A stretch of DNA of 39,898 nucleotides, from NCBI RefSeq assembly GCF_011947195.1, contig NZ_JAATVY010000042.1, forward strand, positions 1-39,898, in the 5' to 3' direction. Source of the stretch: Planosporangium thailandense (lineage in GTDB: Bacteria; Actinomycetota; Actinomycetes; Mycobacteriales; Micromonosporaceae). The translations under genes and the position numbers were made by a program. Of this stretch, positions 31,797-39,874 are shown piece after piece (within the stretch, counting starts at the first letter, position 1; every line of letters begins with the position of its first letter). The notes under the pieces are model-generated. The model ran no database searches, had not been told where the DNA came from, and was given only the letters and a program-made list of their open reading frames with translations.

Positions 31797-33191
31797 GTGA
31801 CGGCAACGACGACCCGGATGGTCAGACCGTCGACAGGGGCGACCACGCGCCGACGGAGTACCTGGTGGCCCGACGCCATCGGCGCCACGGCCGTGTTCAG
31901 CTTGCTGATCGTCGTTGCGCTGTGGGTACACGGCCGCGGCCTGCAGGACCTGGGGGGTCTGTGGACCGGCGCCACCTCGCTCGGCCGGCTGACCGGCCTG
32001 GTCTCGTCTGACCTGCTGCTGATCCAGGTCCTGCTGATGGCCCGGGTGCCGTGGATCGAGCGCACCTACGGCCAGGACCGGCTCGCCCGGTGGCACCGGC
32101 TGGCCGGGTTCACCTCGTTCAACCTGATGCTCGCCCACATCGTGCTCATCACCCTCGGGTACGCGGGGACCGGCCACGCGTCGGTGATCCGGGAGGCGTG
32201 GGACCTCGTCACCACGTACCCGGGGATGCTGCTGGCGACCGCCGGCACGGCCGCCCTCGTCATGGTCGTGGTCACGTCGGTCCGCGCGGCCCGGCGCCGG
32301 CTGCGCTACGAGTCCTGGCACCTGCTGCACCTGTACGCCTACCTCGGGGCGGGCCTGGCGCTGCCGCACCAGCTGTGGACCGGCGCCGACTTCATCTCCT
32401 CGAAGCTGTCCGCGCTGTACTGGTGGACCGCGTACATCCTCTGCGCCGGCGCCGTGGTGGTCTTCCGGCTCGGGGTGCCGCTGTGGCGCTCGACGCGCCA
32501 CGGGCTGCGGGTCGCCGCCGTCGTCGCCGAGGCGCCCGGCGTCCACTCCGTCTACCTGCGCGGCCGTGACCTGCACCGGCTGCCGGCGCGGGCCGGGCAG
32601 TTCTTCATGTGGCGGTTCCTGTCCGGGCCGGGCTGGACCCGCGCCCACCCGTACTCGCTGTCCGCCGCGCCCCGCCCGGACCTGCTGCGGATCACGGTGA
32701 AGTCCCTCGGCGACGACAGCAGCCAGGTCGCGGCGCTGCGGCCGGGCACGAAGGTGCTCATCGAGGGCCCGTACGGGCATCTCACCGGCGATCGGCGGAG
32801 CACCCGCCGGGTGACGATGATCGCGTCCGGGGTCGGGATCACGCCGCTGCGCGCGCTGCTGGAGGAGCTGCCGTACGCCTCCGGCGAGGCGACGCTGCTC
32901 TACCGGGCGCGCTCCGACGCCGACCTGGTTTTCCGGGGTGAGCTGGAACAGTTGGCGGCCAGCCGGGGCGTACGCGTGATGTACCTGCTCGGGCCGCGGG
33001 GGCGCGACGGGTCGTGGCTGCCGGCGGGCTGGGGGCATGACGCGAAGGCGCTGCGCCACCTCGTCCCCGACATCGCGCGCCAGGACGTGTTCGTGTGCGG
33101 GCCGGACGCGTGGATGGAGGCGGTGCGCAACGCGGCGGTCGGGGCGCGGGTGCCCGAGGATCAGATCCACCTCGAACGGTTCAGCTGGTAA
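31797..33191 (+). CDS. ferric-reductase-like membrane flavocytochrome (FAD/NAD-binding oxidoreductase)
   Basis: Predicted protein of 464 aa. The first 220 residues form a six-helix ferric-reductase-like domain with paired heme-type His residues (RWHRLAGFTSFNLMLAH and SWHLLHLYAYLGAGLALPHQ). An FNR-type cytoplasmic domain follows: FAD site HPYSLSAAP, NAD(P) site SGVGITPLRALLEEL and C-terminal VFVCGPDAWMEAV..HLERFSW. It should move electrons from NAD(P)H across the membrane. Next to it are the FMN-binding protein and ApbE, so its partner is probably the flavinylated protein. GTG 31797 has AAGGAGG four bases upstream. The three genes look like one operon. Confidence 0.92.
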   Translation: MTATTTRMVRPSTGATTRRRSTWWPDAIGATAVFSLLIVVALWVHGRGLQDLGGLWTGATSLGRLTGLVSSDLLLIQVLLMARVPWIERTYGQDRLARWHRLAGFTSFNLMLAHIVLITLGYAGTGHASVIREAWDLVTTYPGMLLATAGTAALVMVVVTSVRAARRRLRYESWHLLHLYAYLGAGLALPHQLWTGADFISSKLSALYWWTAYILCAGAVVVFRLGVPLWRSTRHGLRVAAVVAEAPGVHSVYLRGRDLHRLPARAGQFFMWRFLSGPGWTRAHPYSLSAAPRPDLLRITVKSLGDDSSQVAALRPGTKVLIEGPYGHLTGDRRSTRRVTMIASGVGITPLRALLEELPYASGEATLLYRARSDADLVFRGELEQLAASRGVRVMYLLGPRGRDGSWLPAGWGHDAKALRHLVPDIARQDVFVCGPDAWMEAVRNAAVGARVPEDQIHLERFSW

Positions 33192-33217
33192 GCCTCCGCC
33201 GGAAGGAATCCATTCTC

Positions 33218-33805
33218 ATGCGCCGGATCACGTTGTGGTTGGTGACCACCGTGGCCGTGGTGGTCCTGCTGTTCAGCTACCGGACCTCGACGATGGGTGC
33301 GAGCGCGCCCGCCGCGGCCACCGCCGCGGGCGCGAACGCGCCGGGCATCGTGTCCGGGTCGACGTCCGACGCGGCCGGCGCTCCCCCGGACGATCCCACC
33401 GACACCGCACCGGCGGACCCCAGCTCCGGTACGCCGTCGGCGGCCCCGACCGGGGCGCCCACGGACGCCCCCACCGCCGCGCCCAGGCCCACCGCCACCA
33501 CCGCGGCCCCGAAGGCAGCGTCGAACCTCGTGGTCAACGGCACCGTCGCGCAGACGCGCTGGGGACCGGTGCAGGTCCAGGTTCACATCAGCGGCAACAA
33601 GATCACAGATGTGAAGACCCTCCAGATCCCGAACGGCAACAACCGCGACTACGAGATCAACTCGTACGCGGTGCCGCAGCTGCACGACGAGGTCCTCCAG
33701 GCCCAGAGCGCGAACATCGACGTGGTCTCCGGCGCGACGGTCACCAGCGACGGCTACATCGAGTCGCTCCAGGCCGCCCTGGACAGCGCGCACTTCAAGG
33801 GCTGA
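33218..33805 (+). CDS. membrane-anchored FMN-binding protein
   Basis: Predicted protein of 195 aa. A single N-terminal helix (LWLVTTVAVVVLLFSY) anchors it, a Pro/Ala/Thr-rich spacer spans about residues 28-100, and an FMN_bind domain follows (residues 105-195). DVVSGATVTS (168-177) is the flavinylation motif; by analogy with NqrC and RnfG, FMN would be joined to T174. It thus carries electrons outside the membrane. It lies 26 bases after the flavocytochrome and nine bases before apbE, in one operon. GGAAGGA precedes ATG 33218. Confidence 0.93.
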   Translation: MRRITLWLVTTVAVVVLLFSYRTSTMGASAPAAATAAGANAPGIVSGSTSDAAGAPPDDPTDTAPADPSSGTPSAAPTGAPTDAPTAAPRPTATTAAPKAASNLVVNGTVAQTRWGPVQVQVHISGNKITDVKTLQIPNGNNRDYEINSYAVPQLHDEVLQAQSANIDVVSGATVTSDGYIESLQAALDSAHFKG

Positions 33806-33813
33806 CCGTCGCG

Positions 33814-34560
33814 ATGGACGCCGCCGTGACCAGACGCGCCTTCGTCGAGCAGATCATGGGCCTGCCCGTCAGCGTGCACGTACGCGGTCCGCAGGCCGGG
33901 TTCGACGAGGCCGCGACGGCCGTCGCCGACCTGTTCGCCGAACTGCGGATGATCGACGCGGTGTTCAGCACGTACCGCCCGGACAGCCGGATCAGCGCGT
34001 TGAACCGCGGCGAGCCGGTCCGCGACGACCTCGTCGACACCGTCATCGACCTGTGCGAGCAGGCGCGGGAACGCACCGACGGGTACTTCGACGCCCACCT
34101 GCCGGCGCCGGCCGGCGGCACCTGGTTCGACCCGTCCGGTCTGGTGAAGGGGTGGGCCGTCGAGCGCGCGGCGGCCCGGCTGGCGGGGTATGAGTCCTAT
34201 GTGAGCGCCGGCGGGGACATGGTGCTCCGCGGCTCGTGGCGGGTGGGCATCGAGGACCCGGCCCGGCCGGACCGGATGCTGACGGTTCTCGAGGTCGCCG
34301 ACTGCGCGGTGGCCACGTCCGGCCCGGCCCACCGGGGCGCGCACATCATCGACCCGCACGTCGGCGCGCCGGCGAGCGGGCTGCGGTCGGTCACGGTCCT
34401 CGGGCCCTCACTGACCTGGGCCGATGTGTACGCGACCGCCGCGGTGGCGCGCGGCCCGGCCGCGATGCGCTGGCTGGCCGGCCTCGCGGGGTACGAAGCG
34501 CTCCTGGTCCGCGACAACGGCGACCTGCTCGCGACGCCCGGCTGGCCGACGCGGGGCTGA
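33814..34560 (+). CDS. apbE: FAD:protein FMN transferase
   Basis: Predicted protein of 248 aa. ELRMIDAVFSTYRPDSRISALNRGE, DPSGLVKGWAVERAA, YVSAGGDMVLRG, ATSGPAHRGAHIIDPHVGAP and WADVYATAAVARG are ApbE landmarks; the last corresponds to the metal-binding DxxxT segment. It transfers FMN from FAD to a Thr in the SGAT motif, and the preceding gene encodes such a substrate. The protein is shorter than many ApbE proteins (about 300 aa) and no signal peptide is visible, so flavinylation might occur before or during export. ATG 33814 is the likely start. Confidence 0.92.
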   Translation: MDAAVTRRAFVEQIMGLPVSVHVRGPQAGFDEAATAVADLFAELRMIDAVFSTYRPDSRISALNRGEPVRDDLVDTVIDLCEQARERTDGYFDAHLPAPAGGTWFDPSGLVKGWAVERAAARLAGYESYVSAGGDMVLRGSWRVGIEDPARPDRMLTVLEVADCAVATSGPAHRGAHIIDPHVGAPASGLRSVTVLGPSLTWADVYATAAVARGPAAMRWLAGLAGYEALLVRDNGDLLATPGWPTRG

Positions 34561-34646
34561 CCCGCGGCTGACGCGGCGCACACATTCTCAGAGATCTCAC
34601 AGCGCGGTAGCGGCCGTCCTCCAGCCCGGGGTCGCAGAGTAGGCGA

Positions 34647-36356
34647 GTGACCAGCTGTGAAACCTCGCGTCGGCCCCAGCACCTCCCGGCGACGGTCCGA
34701 CGCCCGAAGGTCGCCAGCTGGAGTACCGTCAGGGCCCGCCTCGCCGGCGCGGGCCGGCGGGCCGCCGCCGTCGTCGACCGGACGCCGCTGCGCGTGCGGC
34801 TGGTGGTGGCGATGCTGGCGCTGGTCGCCCTGGCGCAGGTCGTGACCGGCGTGGCCGCGCTCGCGGCGCTCAACAGGTACCTGACGGCCCGCCTGGACGG
34901 CCAGCTCGTCGCATCGGCGCACTCGACCGCGCAGCAGGTCGCCCGCAGCGGCGGTCTCGACACCCGGTACCTGGTCCGGCTCGATCTGCCGGGCACCGTC
35001 TACGCGCGGCTGAGCGGACCGGACGGCGCACACGCCGTCGACCTGTCGACCGCCGACCCGTCCGCCAGCGGCCGGAGGGCGCCGGCCGTTCCCGCGGCGA
35101 GCGCATTCGACGCGCCCGTGACCGTCTCCGGCAGCGACGGCCAGGGCCGGTGGCGTCTGGTGGTCGAGCCGGTGCCGGGCACCGACGCGGAGCTGACGAT
35201 GGCGGTCACCCTCGACGACCAGGCGGCGGTCGAGCGGGGACTCGCCGTCATCGACTATGTGGTGAGCGCGGTCGTTCTCGTCCTGCTCGGCGGCCTCGGA
35301 TACCTGCTGGTACGCGCCAGCCTGCGGCCGCTGCGCCAGGTGGAGACGGTCGCCGCGGCCATCGCGGACGGGCGGCTCGACCAGCGGGTACCGGAGCGCG
35401 ATCCGCGTACCGAGGTCGGCAGCCTCGGCCGGTCGCTCAACGCGATGCTGGTGCGCGTCGAGGAGGCGTTCCGCGACCGGGCGGCGTCCGAGGCGCAGGC
35501 GCGCGCCTCGGAGCAGCGGATGCGCCGGTTCATCGCGGACGCCAGCCACGAGCTGCGCACCCCGCTCACCTCGATCCGTGGCTTCGCCGAGCTGTACCGG
35601 CAGGGCGCGGCCACCGATGCCGCGGACGTGTCCCGGTTCATGCGCCGCATCGAGGTCGAGTCCGCCCGCATGGGCCTGCTCGTCGACGACCTGCTCCTGC
35701 TCGCCCGGCTCGACCAGCGACGATCGCTGCCGTACGGACCGGTCGACCTGGCCGTCCTCGGCGCCGACGCGGTGCACGAAGCCCGCGCCCTCGCCCCGGA
35801 GCGGCAGATCGAGCTGCGTACGAGCGGCGCGTGCACGGTCGACGGCGACGAGCCCCGGCTGCGGCAGGTCGTGAGCAACCTGGTCGCCAACGCGCTGGTC
35901 CACACGCCGGCGGGCACGCCGGTCACGGTGACCGTCGCACCGGACACCGTCGCACCGGACACCATCGCACCGGACACTGCGGATTCCGGCCCTGCCGTGC
36001 TGCTCGAGGTCGCCGACCGGGGCCCCGGGATGACGCCGGAGCACGCGGCCCGCGCGTTCGAGCGGTTCTACCGGGCGGACGCCTCGCGGACCCGCCAGAC
36101 CGGCGGGAACGGCCTGGGGCTGGCGGTCGTCGCGGCCGTCGTGGGGGCCCACGGCGGTACCGTCGAGGTGGAGACCGCGCCCGGGTGCGGCGCCGCGTTC
36201 CGGGTCCGCCTGCCGGCGACGGCCCGGGACACCACTGTCGACGTGAAAGCCACGGTCGATGTGAAAGCCACGGTCGATGTGAAAGCCACGGTCGACATGG
36301 ACGCCAGGGCCGACATGGACGACGTGATAGACCGGGCTGGCCCCGTCCACCGCTAA
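34647..36356 (+). CDS. sensor histidine kinase, no adjacent response regulator
   Basis: Predicted protein of 569 aa. Two membrane spans (about 50-73 and 202-224) flank a periplasmic sensor of about 125 residues. A HAMP domain follows (RASLRPLRQVETVAAAIADGRLDQRV), then the H box ASHELRTPLTSIRGF with H301, the N box NLVANALVHTP, and the G boxes DRGPGMTPE and GGNGLGLAVV with FERFYRAD. A 15-bp repeat (TVAPD) is inserted between the N box and G1. The tail holds 18-bp repeats (VDVKAT). Such kinases normally follow an OmpR-type regulator gene, but here the gene upstream is apbE, 86 bases away, so it is an orphan or its partner was lost. The GTG 34647 start is tentative. Confidence 0.9.
   Translation: MTSCETSRRPQHLPATVRRPKVASWSTVRARLAGAGRRAAAVVDRTPLRVRLVVAMLALVALAQVVTGVAALAALNRYLTARLDGQLVASAHSTAQQVARSGGLDTRYLVRLDLPGTVYARLSGPDGAHAVDLSTADPSASGRRAPAVPAASAFDAPVTVSGSDGQGRWRLVVEPVPGTDAELTMAVTLDDQAAVERGLAVIDYVVSAVVLVLLGGLGYLLVRASLRPLRQVETVAAAIADGRLDQRVPERDPRTEVGSLGRSLNAMLVRVEEAFRDRAASEAQARASEQRMRRFIADASHELRTPLTSIRGFAELYRQGAATDAADVSRFMRRIEVESARMGLLVDDLLLLARLDQRRSLPYGPVDLAVLGADAVHEARALAPERQIELRTSGACTVDGDEPRLRQVVSNLVANALVHTPAGTPVTVTVAPDTVAPDTIAPDTADSGPAVLLEVADRGPGMTPEHAARAFERFYRADASRTRQTGGNGLGLAVVAAVVGAHGGTVEVETAPGCGAAFRVRLPATARDTTVDVKATVDVKATVDVKATVDMDARADMDDVIDRAGPVHR
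35934..35978 (+). repeat. three 15-bp repeats inside the kinase ATPase domain
   Basis: Units 35934-35948 and 35949-35963 are identical and 35964-35978 differs at two positions; they encode VAPDT/VAPDT/IAPDT. The insert lies between the N box and the G1 box. Confidence 0.9.
36237..36308 (+). repeat. 18-bp repeats in the kinase C-terminal tail
   Basis: Four units at 36237, 36255, 36273 and 36291, the last one degenerate, encode VDVKAT/VDVKAT/VDVKAT/VDMDAR. The frame is kept. Confidence 0.9.
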
Positions 36357-36370
36357 ACCGTACGGACGTC

Positions 36371-36406
36371 TTGCTAGCCGGCCCCGGCGCTGGCAGGCTG
36401 GGTACG
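36371..36406 (+). promoter_or_regulatory. candidate promoter of a leaderless transcript for the VOC gene
   Basis: TTGCTA (36371-36376) and CAGGCT (36394-36399) are separated by 17 bases; the GTG start follows after six more bases. There is no ribosome site, which suits a leaderless transcript. Confidence 0.45.
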
Positions 36407-36762
36407 TGATCCATCACGTACAGCTGGCCTGTCCGGCCGACTCAGAAGACCGAGCCCGGTCGTTCTATCGGGATGTGCTCGGCCTTGCCGAGCTCACGAA
36501 ACCACCGGTGCTCGCCGCCCGCGGCGGTTGCTGGTTCCGGGGCAACGGCATCGAGATCCACCTCGGCGTCGAGGAGCCGTTCGCCCCGGCCCGCAAGGCG
36601 CACCCAGGTCTGCTGTGGACGGATCTGGACGGCCTAGCGGCGCGGCTGGAAGCCGCCGGCGCACCGGTCGCCTGGAGCGACGAGCTGCCCGGGTTCCGGC
36701 GGTTCTACAGCGCCGACTGCTTCGGCAACCGCCTGGAGTTCCTCGCCCCGCTCGACCGATGA
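36406..36762 (+). CDS. VOC (glyoxalase-fold) family protein
   Basis: Predicted protein of 118 aa. HHVQLACP, ARSFYRDVLGL, EIHLGVEEPF and FYSADCFGNRLEFLAPLD are typical of the two beta-alpha-beta-beta-beta units of the vicinal-oxygen-chelate fold. The metal ligands expected from this family appear as H4, H52 and E112. The substrate is unknown; such small members include dioxygenases, lyases and resistance proteins. It converges on the phosphatase gene, 14 bases apart. Confidence 0.88.
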   Translation: MIHHVQLACPADSEDRARSFYRDVLGLAELTKPPVLAARGGCWFRGNGIEIHLGVEEPFAPARKAHPGLLWTDLDGLAARLEAAGAPVAWSDELPGFRRFYSADCFGNRLEFLAPLDR

Positions 36763-36776
36763 ATCCGCCGCGCTGA

Positions 36777-38858
36777 CTACCGGGCCACCAGCGGGCGGGC
36801 GGCCAGTACGCACGTGTCGTCGCCGGGGTTCGCCTGGTGCAGCCCACCGATCAGGCGGGCCAACGGCTGGTCCGGTGCGCCGCGGATCGCTTCGGTGATA
36901 GTCGCGGCGACCCGCTCCAGCCCCTCCTCCACGGTGCGCCCGGGCCGCTCCACCAGGCCGTCGGTGTACAGCAGGAGCACGTCTCCCGCGCTCATCGGCG
37001 CCGTCGCCGTCTCGTAGGAGGTCTCCCGGATCGCGCCCAGCAGCAGGCCGCCTGGGCGCGACAGCGCGACCGGCTCGCCGCCGCGCGCCAGCAGCGGCGC
37101 CGGGTGGCCGGCCTGCGCCCAGGTCAACAGCTGTCGTACCGGGTCGTAGCAGGCGACCACCGCGGTCGCGGTGGCGCCGTCATCGGTGTCGAACAGTACC
37201 CGGTTGAGCAGCCGCAGCAGCTCGGCCGGGTCGGTGGTGGTCGTCGTCAGCGCGGCGAGAGCGTGCCGCAGCCGGGCCATCGTCGCGGCGGCCGGCAGGC
37301 CGTGGCCGGCCACGTCACCGATCGCGAGCAGCGTCTGCCCGTCCGGCAGCGCGGTCGCGTGGTACCAGTCGCCGCCGATGCGGGCCAACTGTTCCGCGGG
37401 CAGGTACCGGATCGCCACCCGCAGCCCCGGCAGGTCCCACGGCGCGTCGGGGACCGGCAGGATGATCTGCTGCAGCTCGACCGCCAGCCGGTGTTCGGCC
37501 TCCAGGTTGCGCCGGTGCTCGGCGAGTTCGCGCTGGGCGTGTCCGAGGCGCTCGCGGTCGACCTCGCGCGCGGTGAGGTCCTGCACCATCCCGTAGACGC
37601 GTAAGGTACGGCCGGTGGCGTCGCGGACCGCCTCCGCGTAGGCCCGCAGGTACTTCACCGCGCCGCCCACCCGGGCCCGGAAGCCGACGTTCATCGGCTC
37701 ACCGCGCCCGGTCAGCGCGGTGACCGCGGCCACGAACCCCGGCGCGTCCTCGGGCAGCGCCAGCTCCGCGATCGCCTCCAGCGACAGCGGTCCGGCGACC
37801 GGGTCGCGGTGGTAGATCCGGTAGACCTGGTCGGACCATTCGGTCCGGTCGGCGAGCAGATCGCGATCGAACCAGCCGAGGTTGCCGAGCCGTTCGGCGA
37901 GCGCGACCCGCTCCTCCTGGCGCTGCCGCTCGTCGTGGCGGACCCAGGAGACCAGCAGGCCGGATCCGAGGCGGCTGACGCGCACGGAGTACGACGTCTC
38001 GGCCGGAACGCCCTCGACGGCCTCGACATAGGTGAACGGCCCGACCTCGCGCGGCCGCGCATCGGCCAGGACCTGCTGGTACGCCGTCCACACCGGACTG
38101 TCGCGGACCGACGGATAGCAGGTCAACACCCGCAGCCCGATCATTTCCGGCCCGCGCCTGCCGGCCACGTCGACCCCGGCCGGGCTCGCCGCCTGTATGA
38201 GGTAGTCGACGACCTCACCGGCGTCGTCGCGCAGCGGAGAGAGCACGGCCGCCGCGACCGGCAACATGTCGAGGACCGACTGTACGTTCACCCACCCGTC
38301 CCAGCCGTCGTCGGCGCCGCTCGCGAGGCGCTCGCCCAGCCGCCGCCCGGCGGTCGCGGCGGTACGGGCCACCGCGCGCCGGGTCGCGGCGTCGAAGCCG
38401 CACGGGCGCTCCCAGAACACTCCGATCAGGCCGACGACGCGGTCGCCGGAGCGTACGGGCAGCCAGGCCCGGGACCGCCATTCGTCCCGATCGACGGCGA
38501 GCCGGTAACGCTCGCGGGCCGAGTCCAGGTCAGGCAGCCAGACGGGCCGACAGCCGGTCACCGCCGCCGCGACAGCGGCGTCCGCGTCACGCGGCACCCG
38601 GTACCGCTGCACGATCAGATCCGCCGGCACACCGGCCGCCCCGATGATCCGCAGGGTGCCGTCGCGCTCCGCCGCCATCAGGATGACCGAAGCCGCGCCG
38701 GTCGCCGCCGCGAGCCGGTCACGTAGCCTCGCCGCCTCGGCGTCCGCCCAGCGGGCGGCGGGCGCGCCGCACCCGGGCGCGTCCGGTCGGGCCGCTGCCG
38801 GCGCAGCCTGGCCCGCTGAAGCCTGCGACCGGATCCGGCCGGGTTCGATGGGGCTCAC
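36777..38858 (-). CDS. GAF/PAS-SpoIIE serine phosphatase (PP2C type)
   Basis: Predicted protein of 693 aa. The N-terminus is Pro/Ala-rich. A GAF domain lies at about residues 35-165. PAS-like sensory parts follow at about 185-445 (VAAAVLSPLRDD..VDYLIQAASPAG; then WSDQVYRIYHRDP.. with a PAC-like YGMVQDLTAREVDRERL). A coiled linker leads to the SpoIIE phosphatase domain (GGDWYHATALPDGQTLLAIGDVAGHG, GHPAPLLARGGEPV, LLYTDGLVERPGR, GDDTCVLAAR) with the metal-binding Asp residues present. It should dephosphorylate the STAS protein encoded immediately upstream. GTG 38858 lies eight bases after the STAS stop; a longer frame exists upstream but overlaps STAS and is a shadow. Confidence 0.92.
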   Translation of the reverse strand: MSPIEPGRIRSQASAGQAAPAAARPDAPGCGAPAARWADAEAARLRDRLAAATGAASVILMAAERDGTLRIIGAAGVPADLIVQRYRVPRDADAAVAAAVTGCRPVWLPDLDSARERYRLAVDRDEWRSRAWLPVRSGDRVVGLIGVFWERPCGFDAATRRAVARTAATAGRRLGERLASGADDGWDGWVNVQSVLDMLPVAAAVLSPLRDDAGEVVDYLIQAASPAGVDVAGRRGPEMIGLRVLTCYPSVRDSPVWTAYQQVLADARPREVGPFTYVEAVEGVPAETSYSVRVSRLGSGLLVSWVRHDERQRQEERVALAERLGNLGWFDRDLLADRTEWSDQVYRIYHRDPVAGPLSLEAIAELALPEDAPGFVAAVTALTGRGEPMNVGFRARVGGAVKYLRAYAEAVRDATGRTLRVYGMVQDLTAREVDRERLGHAQRELAEHRRNLEAEHRLAVELQQIILPVPDAPWDLPGLRVAIRYLPAEQLARIGGDWYHATALPDGQTLLAIGDVAGHGLPAAATMARLRHALAALTTTTTDPAELLRLLNRVLFDTDDGATATAVVACYDPVRQLLTWAQAGHPAPLLARGGEPVALSRPGGLLLGAIRETSYETATAPMSAGDVLLLYTDGLVERPGRTVEEGLERVAATITEAIRGAPDQPLARLIGGLHQANPGDDTCVLAARPLVAR

Positions 38859-38866
38859 CGGGCCCG

Positions 38867-39247
38867 CTACCGGCCCACGGGCGGGCTCGACCGGTCGGCC
38901 CCGGGCACGTCGCGGGGTCCGCCGGCGGTCGGTCGCGCCACGCCGAACAGCCCCGCTAGGCCGGTCAGGCGCAGGTGCTCGTAGACAGTCGACGTCGGGT
39001 TCACGACGCTGTACCGCGCACCGAGGCCGGCGGCCAGCCGGTGCGCGGTGACGAGCAGCGCGATGCCCGAGGAGTCCAGGAACGTGACGGCGGCGAGGTC
39101 CACGCGGATCGCGGTGGGCGCCGCCTCCGCCACCACGGCGCGAACCGTCTCCCGGATCGTCGACGCGTTCGCGAAGTCGATGTCGCCGAACAGCGCCACC
39201 TCGAGCGTGCCGTCGCCCTGCTCGCTGATCCGAACCGGCTCGTCCAT
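38867..39247 (-). CDS. STAS-domain anti-anti-sigma factor
   Basis: Predicted protein of 126 aa. A STAS domain (LEVALFGDIDFANASTIRE, then IRVDLAAVTFLDSSGIALLV) spans about residues 1-105, with S59/S60 in DSSG as the likely phosphosite. A Pro/Gly-rich tail follows. The SpoIIE phosphatase gene comes next, an arrangement typical of partner switching. ATG 39247 has GGGAGG five bases upstream. A CheY-like gene lies 98 bases upstream on the same strand. Confidence 0.93.
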   Translation of the reverse strand: MDEPVRISEQGDGTLEVALFGDIDFANASTIRETVRAVVAEAAPTAIRVDLAAVTFLDSSGIALLVTAHRLAAGLGARYSVVNPTSTVYEHLRLTGLAGLFGVARPTAGGPRDVPGADRSSPPVGR

Positions 39248-39345
39248 TCGCGCCTCCCGACTGACGGGTCGTCGCGGCGAGCATATCCATTGCCGGGCGC
39301 GGCCGTGCGGACGCGCGGGGACGCCCGCGGCCGTCCCGGCGCGAC

Positions 39346-39732
39346 TCAGGCGGCCGCGCGTGCGGGGAGCAACCCGAGCAGGTTGAGCTTCTCGATGATC
39401 GTCTCCGACTGGAACGGCTTGATGACGTACTCGTGCGCGCCGGCCGCGAGTGCCCGCACGACCTGGTGGTGCTCGCTCTCGGTGGTCACCATCATGAGCG
39501 ACATCCCGCGGAAGCGGCGGTCGGCGCGGACCGCCTTGATGAAGTCGTATCCGTTCATCTCCGGCATGTTCCAGTCCACCAGCGCGAGTTCGGGAAGGTG
39601 GTCGGTGGCCAGGAGGTGGTCGAGCGCCTCGCGACCGTTGGCGGCCTCGTGTACCTCGAACCCCAGCGGTTGCACGATGCGCTTCAGGATCGACCGCATC
39701 GCGCGGGCGTCGTCGATGATCAGGGCGCGCAC
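39346..39732 (-). CDS. CheY-like single-domain response regulator
   Basis: Predicted protein of 128 aa, one receiver domain with no output domain. The acidic pair D7/D8, phosphoacceptor D53 (LALVDWNMPEMNGYDF), T83 (MMVTTES) and K105 (YVIKPF) are all in place. It resembles chemotaxis CheY and could signal to a flagellar switch in motile-spore actinomycetes, or to the phosphatase encoded downstream. I chose GTG 39732 with AGAGG upstream; the frame is open to the window edge. The kinase is not in the window. Confidence 0.9.
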   Translation of the reverse strand: MRALIIDDARAMRSILKRIVQPLGFEVHEAANGREALDHLLATDHLPELALVDWNMPEMNGYDFIKAVRADRRFRGMSLMMVTTESEHHQVVRALAAGAHEYVIKPFQSETIIEKLNLLGLLPARAAA

Positions 39733-39812
39733 GCCGTCACCTCTCGTCGTCGGCAGCGGGACTGACGCGAAAGGCAGCCCGAGCGCTGCTCCCGGGTGCC
39801 ACCGAGAAGCAT

Positions 39813-39874
39813 CGGTGCGGCGTGGCGGTTCCTGAGGAGTTCCGCTCGGGCTCCCGCCCCGCCACGCCGCACCG
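39813..39874. repeat. 16-bp inverted repeat upstream of the CheY-like gene
   Basis: GGTGCGGCGTGGCGG (39814-39828) and its exact complement (39859-39873), extended by one more pair (39813/39874), enclose 30 bases. It lies about 80 bases before the cheY start, near the window edge. It could be the terminator of the preceding gene or a leader hairpin. Confidence 0.7.

Noticed and set aside
38867-39290. Longer SpoIIE-phosphatase start inside the STAS gene
   Set aside because: The extension is a frame-shifted shadow of the STAS coding sequence.
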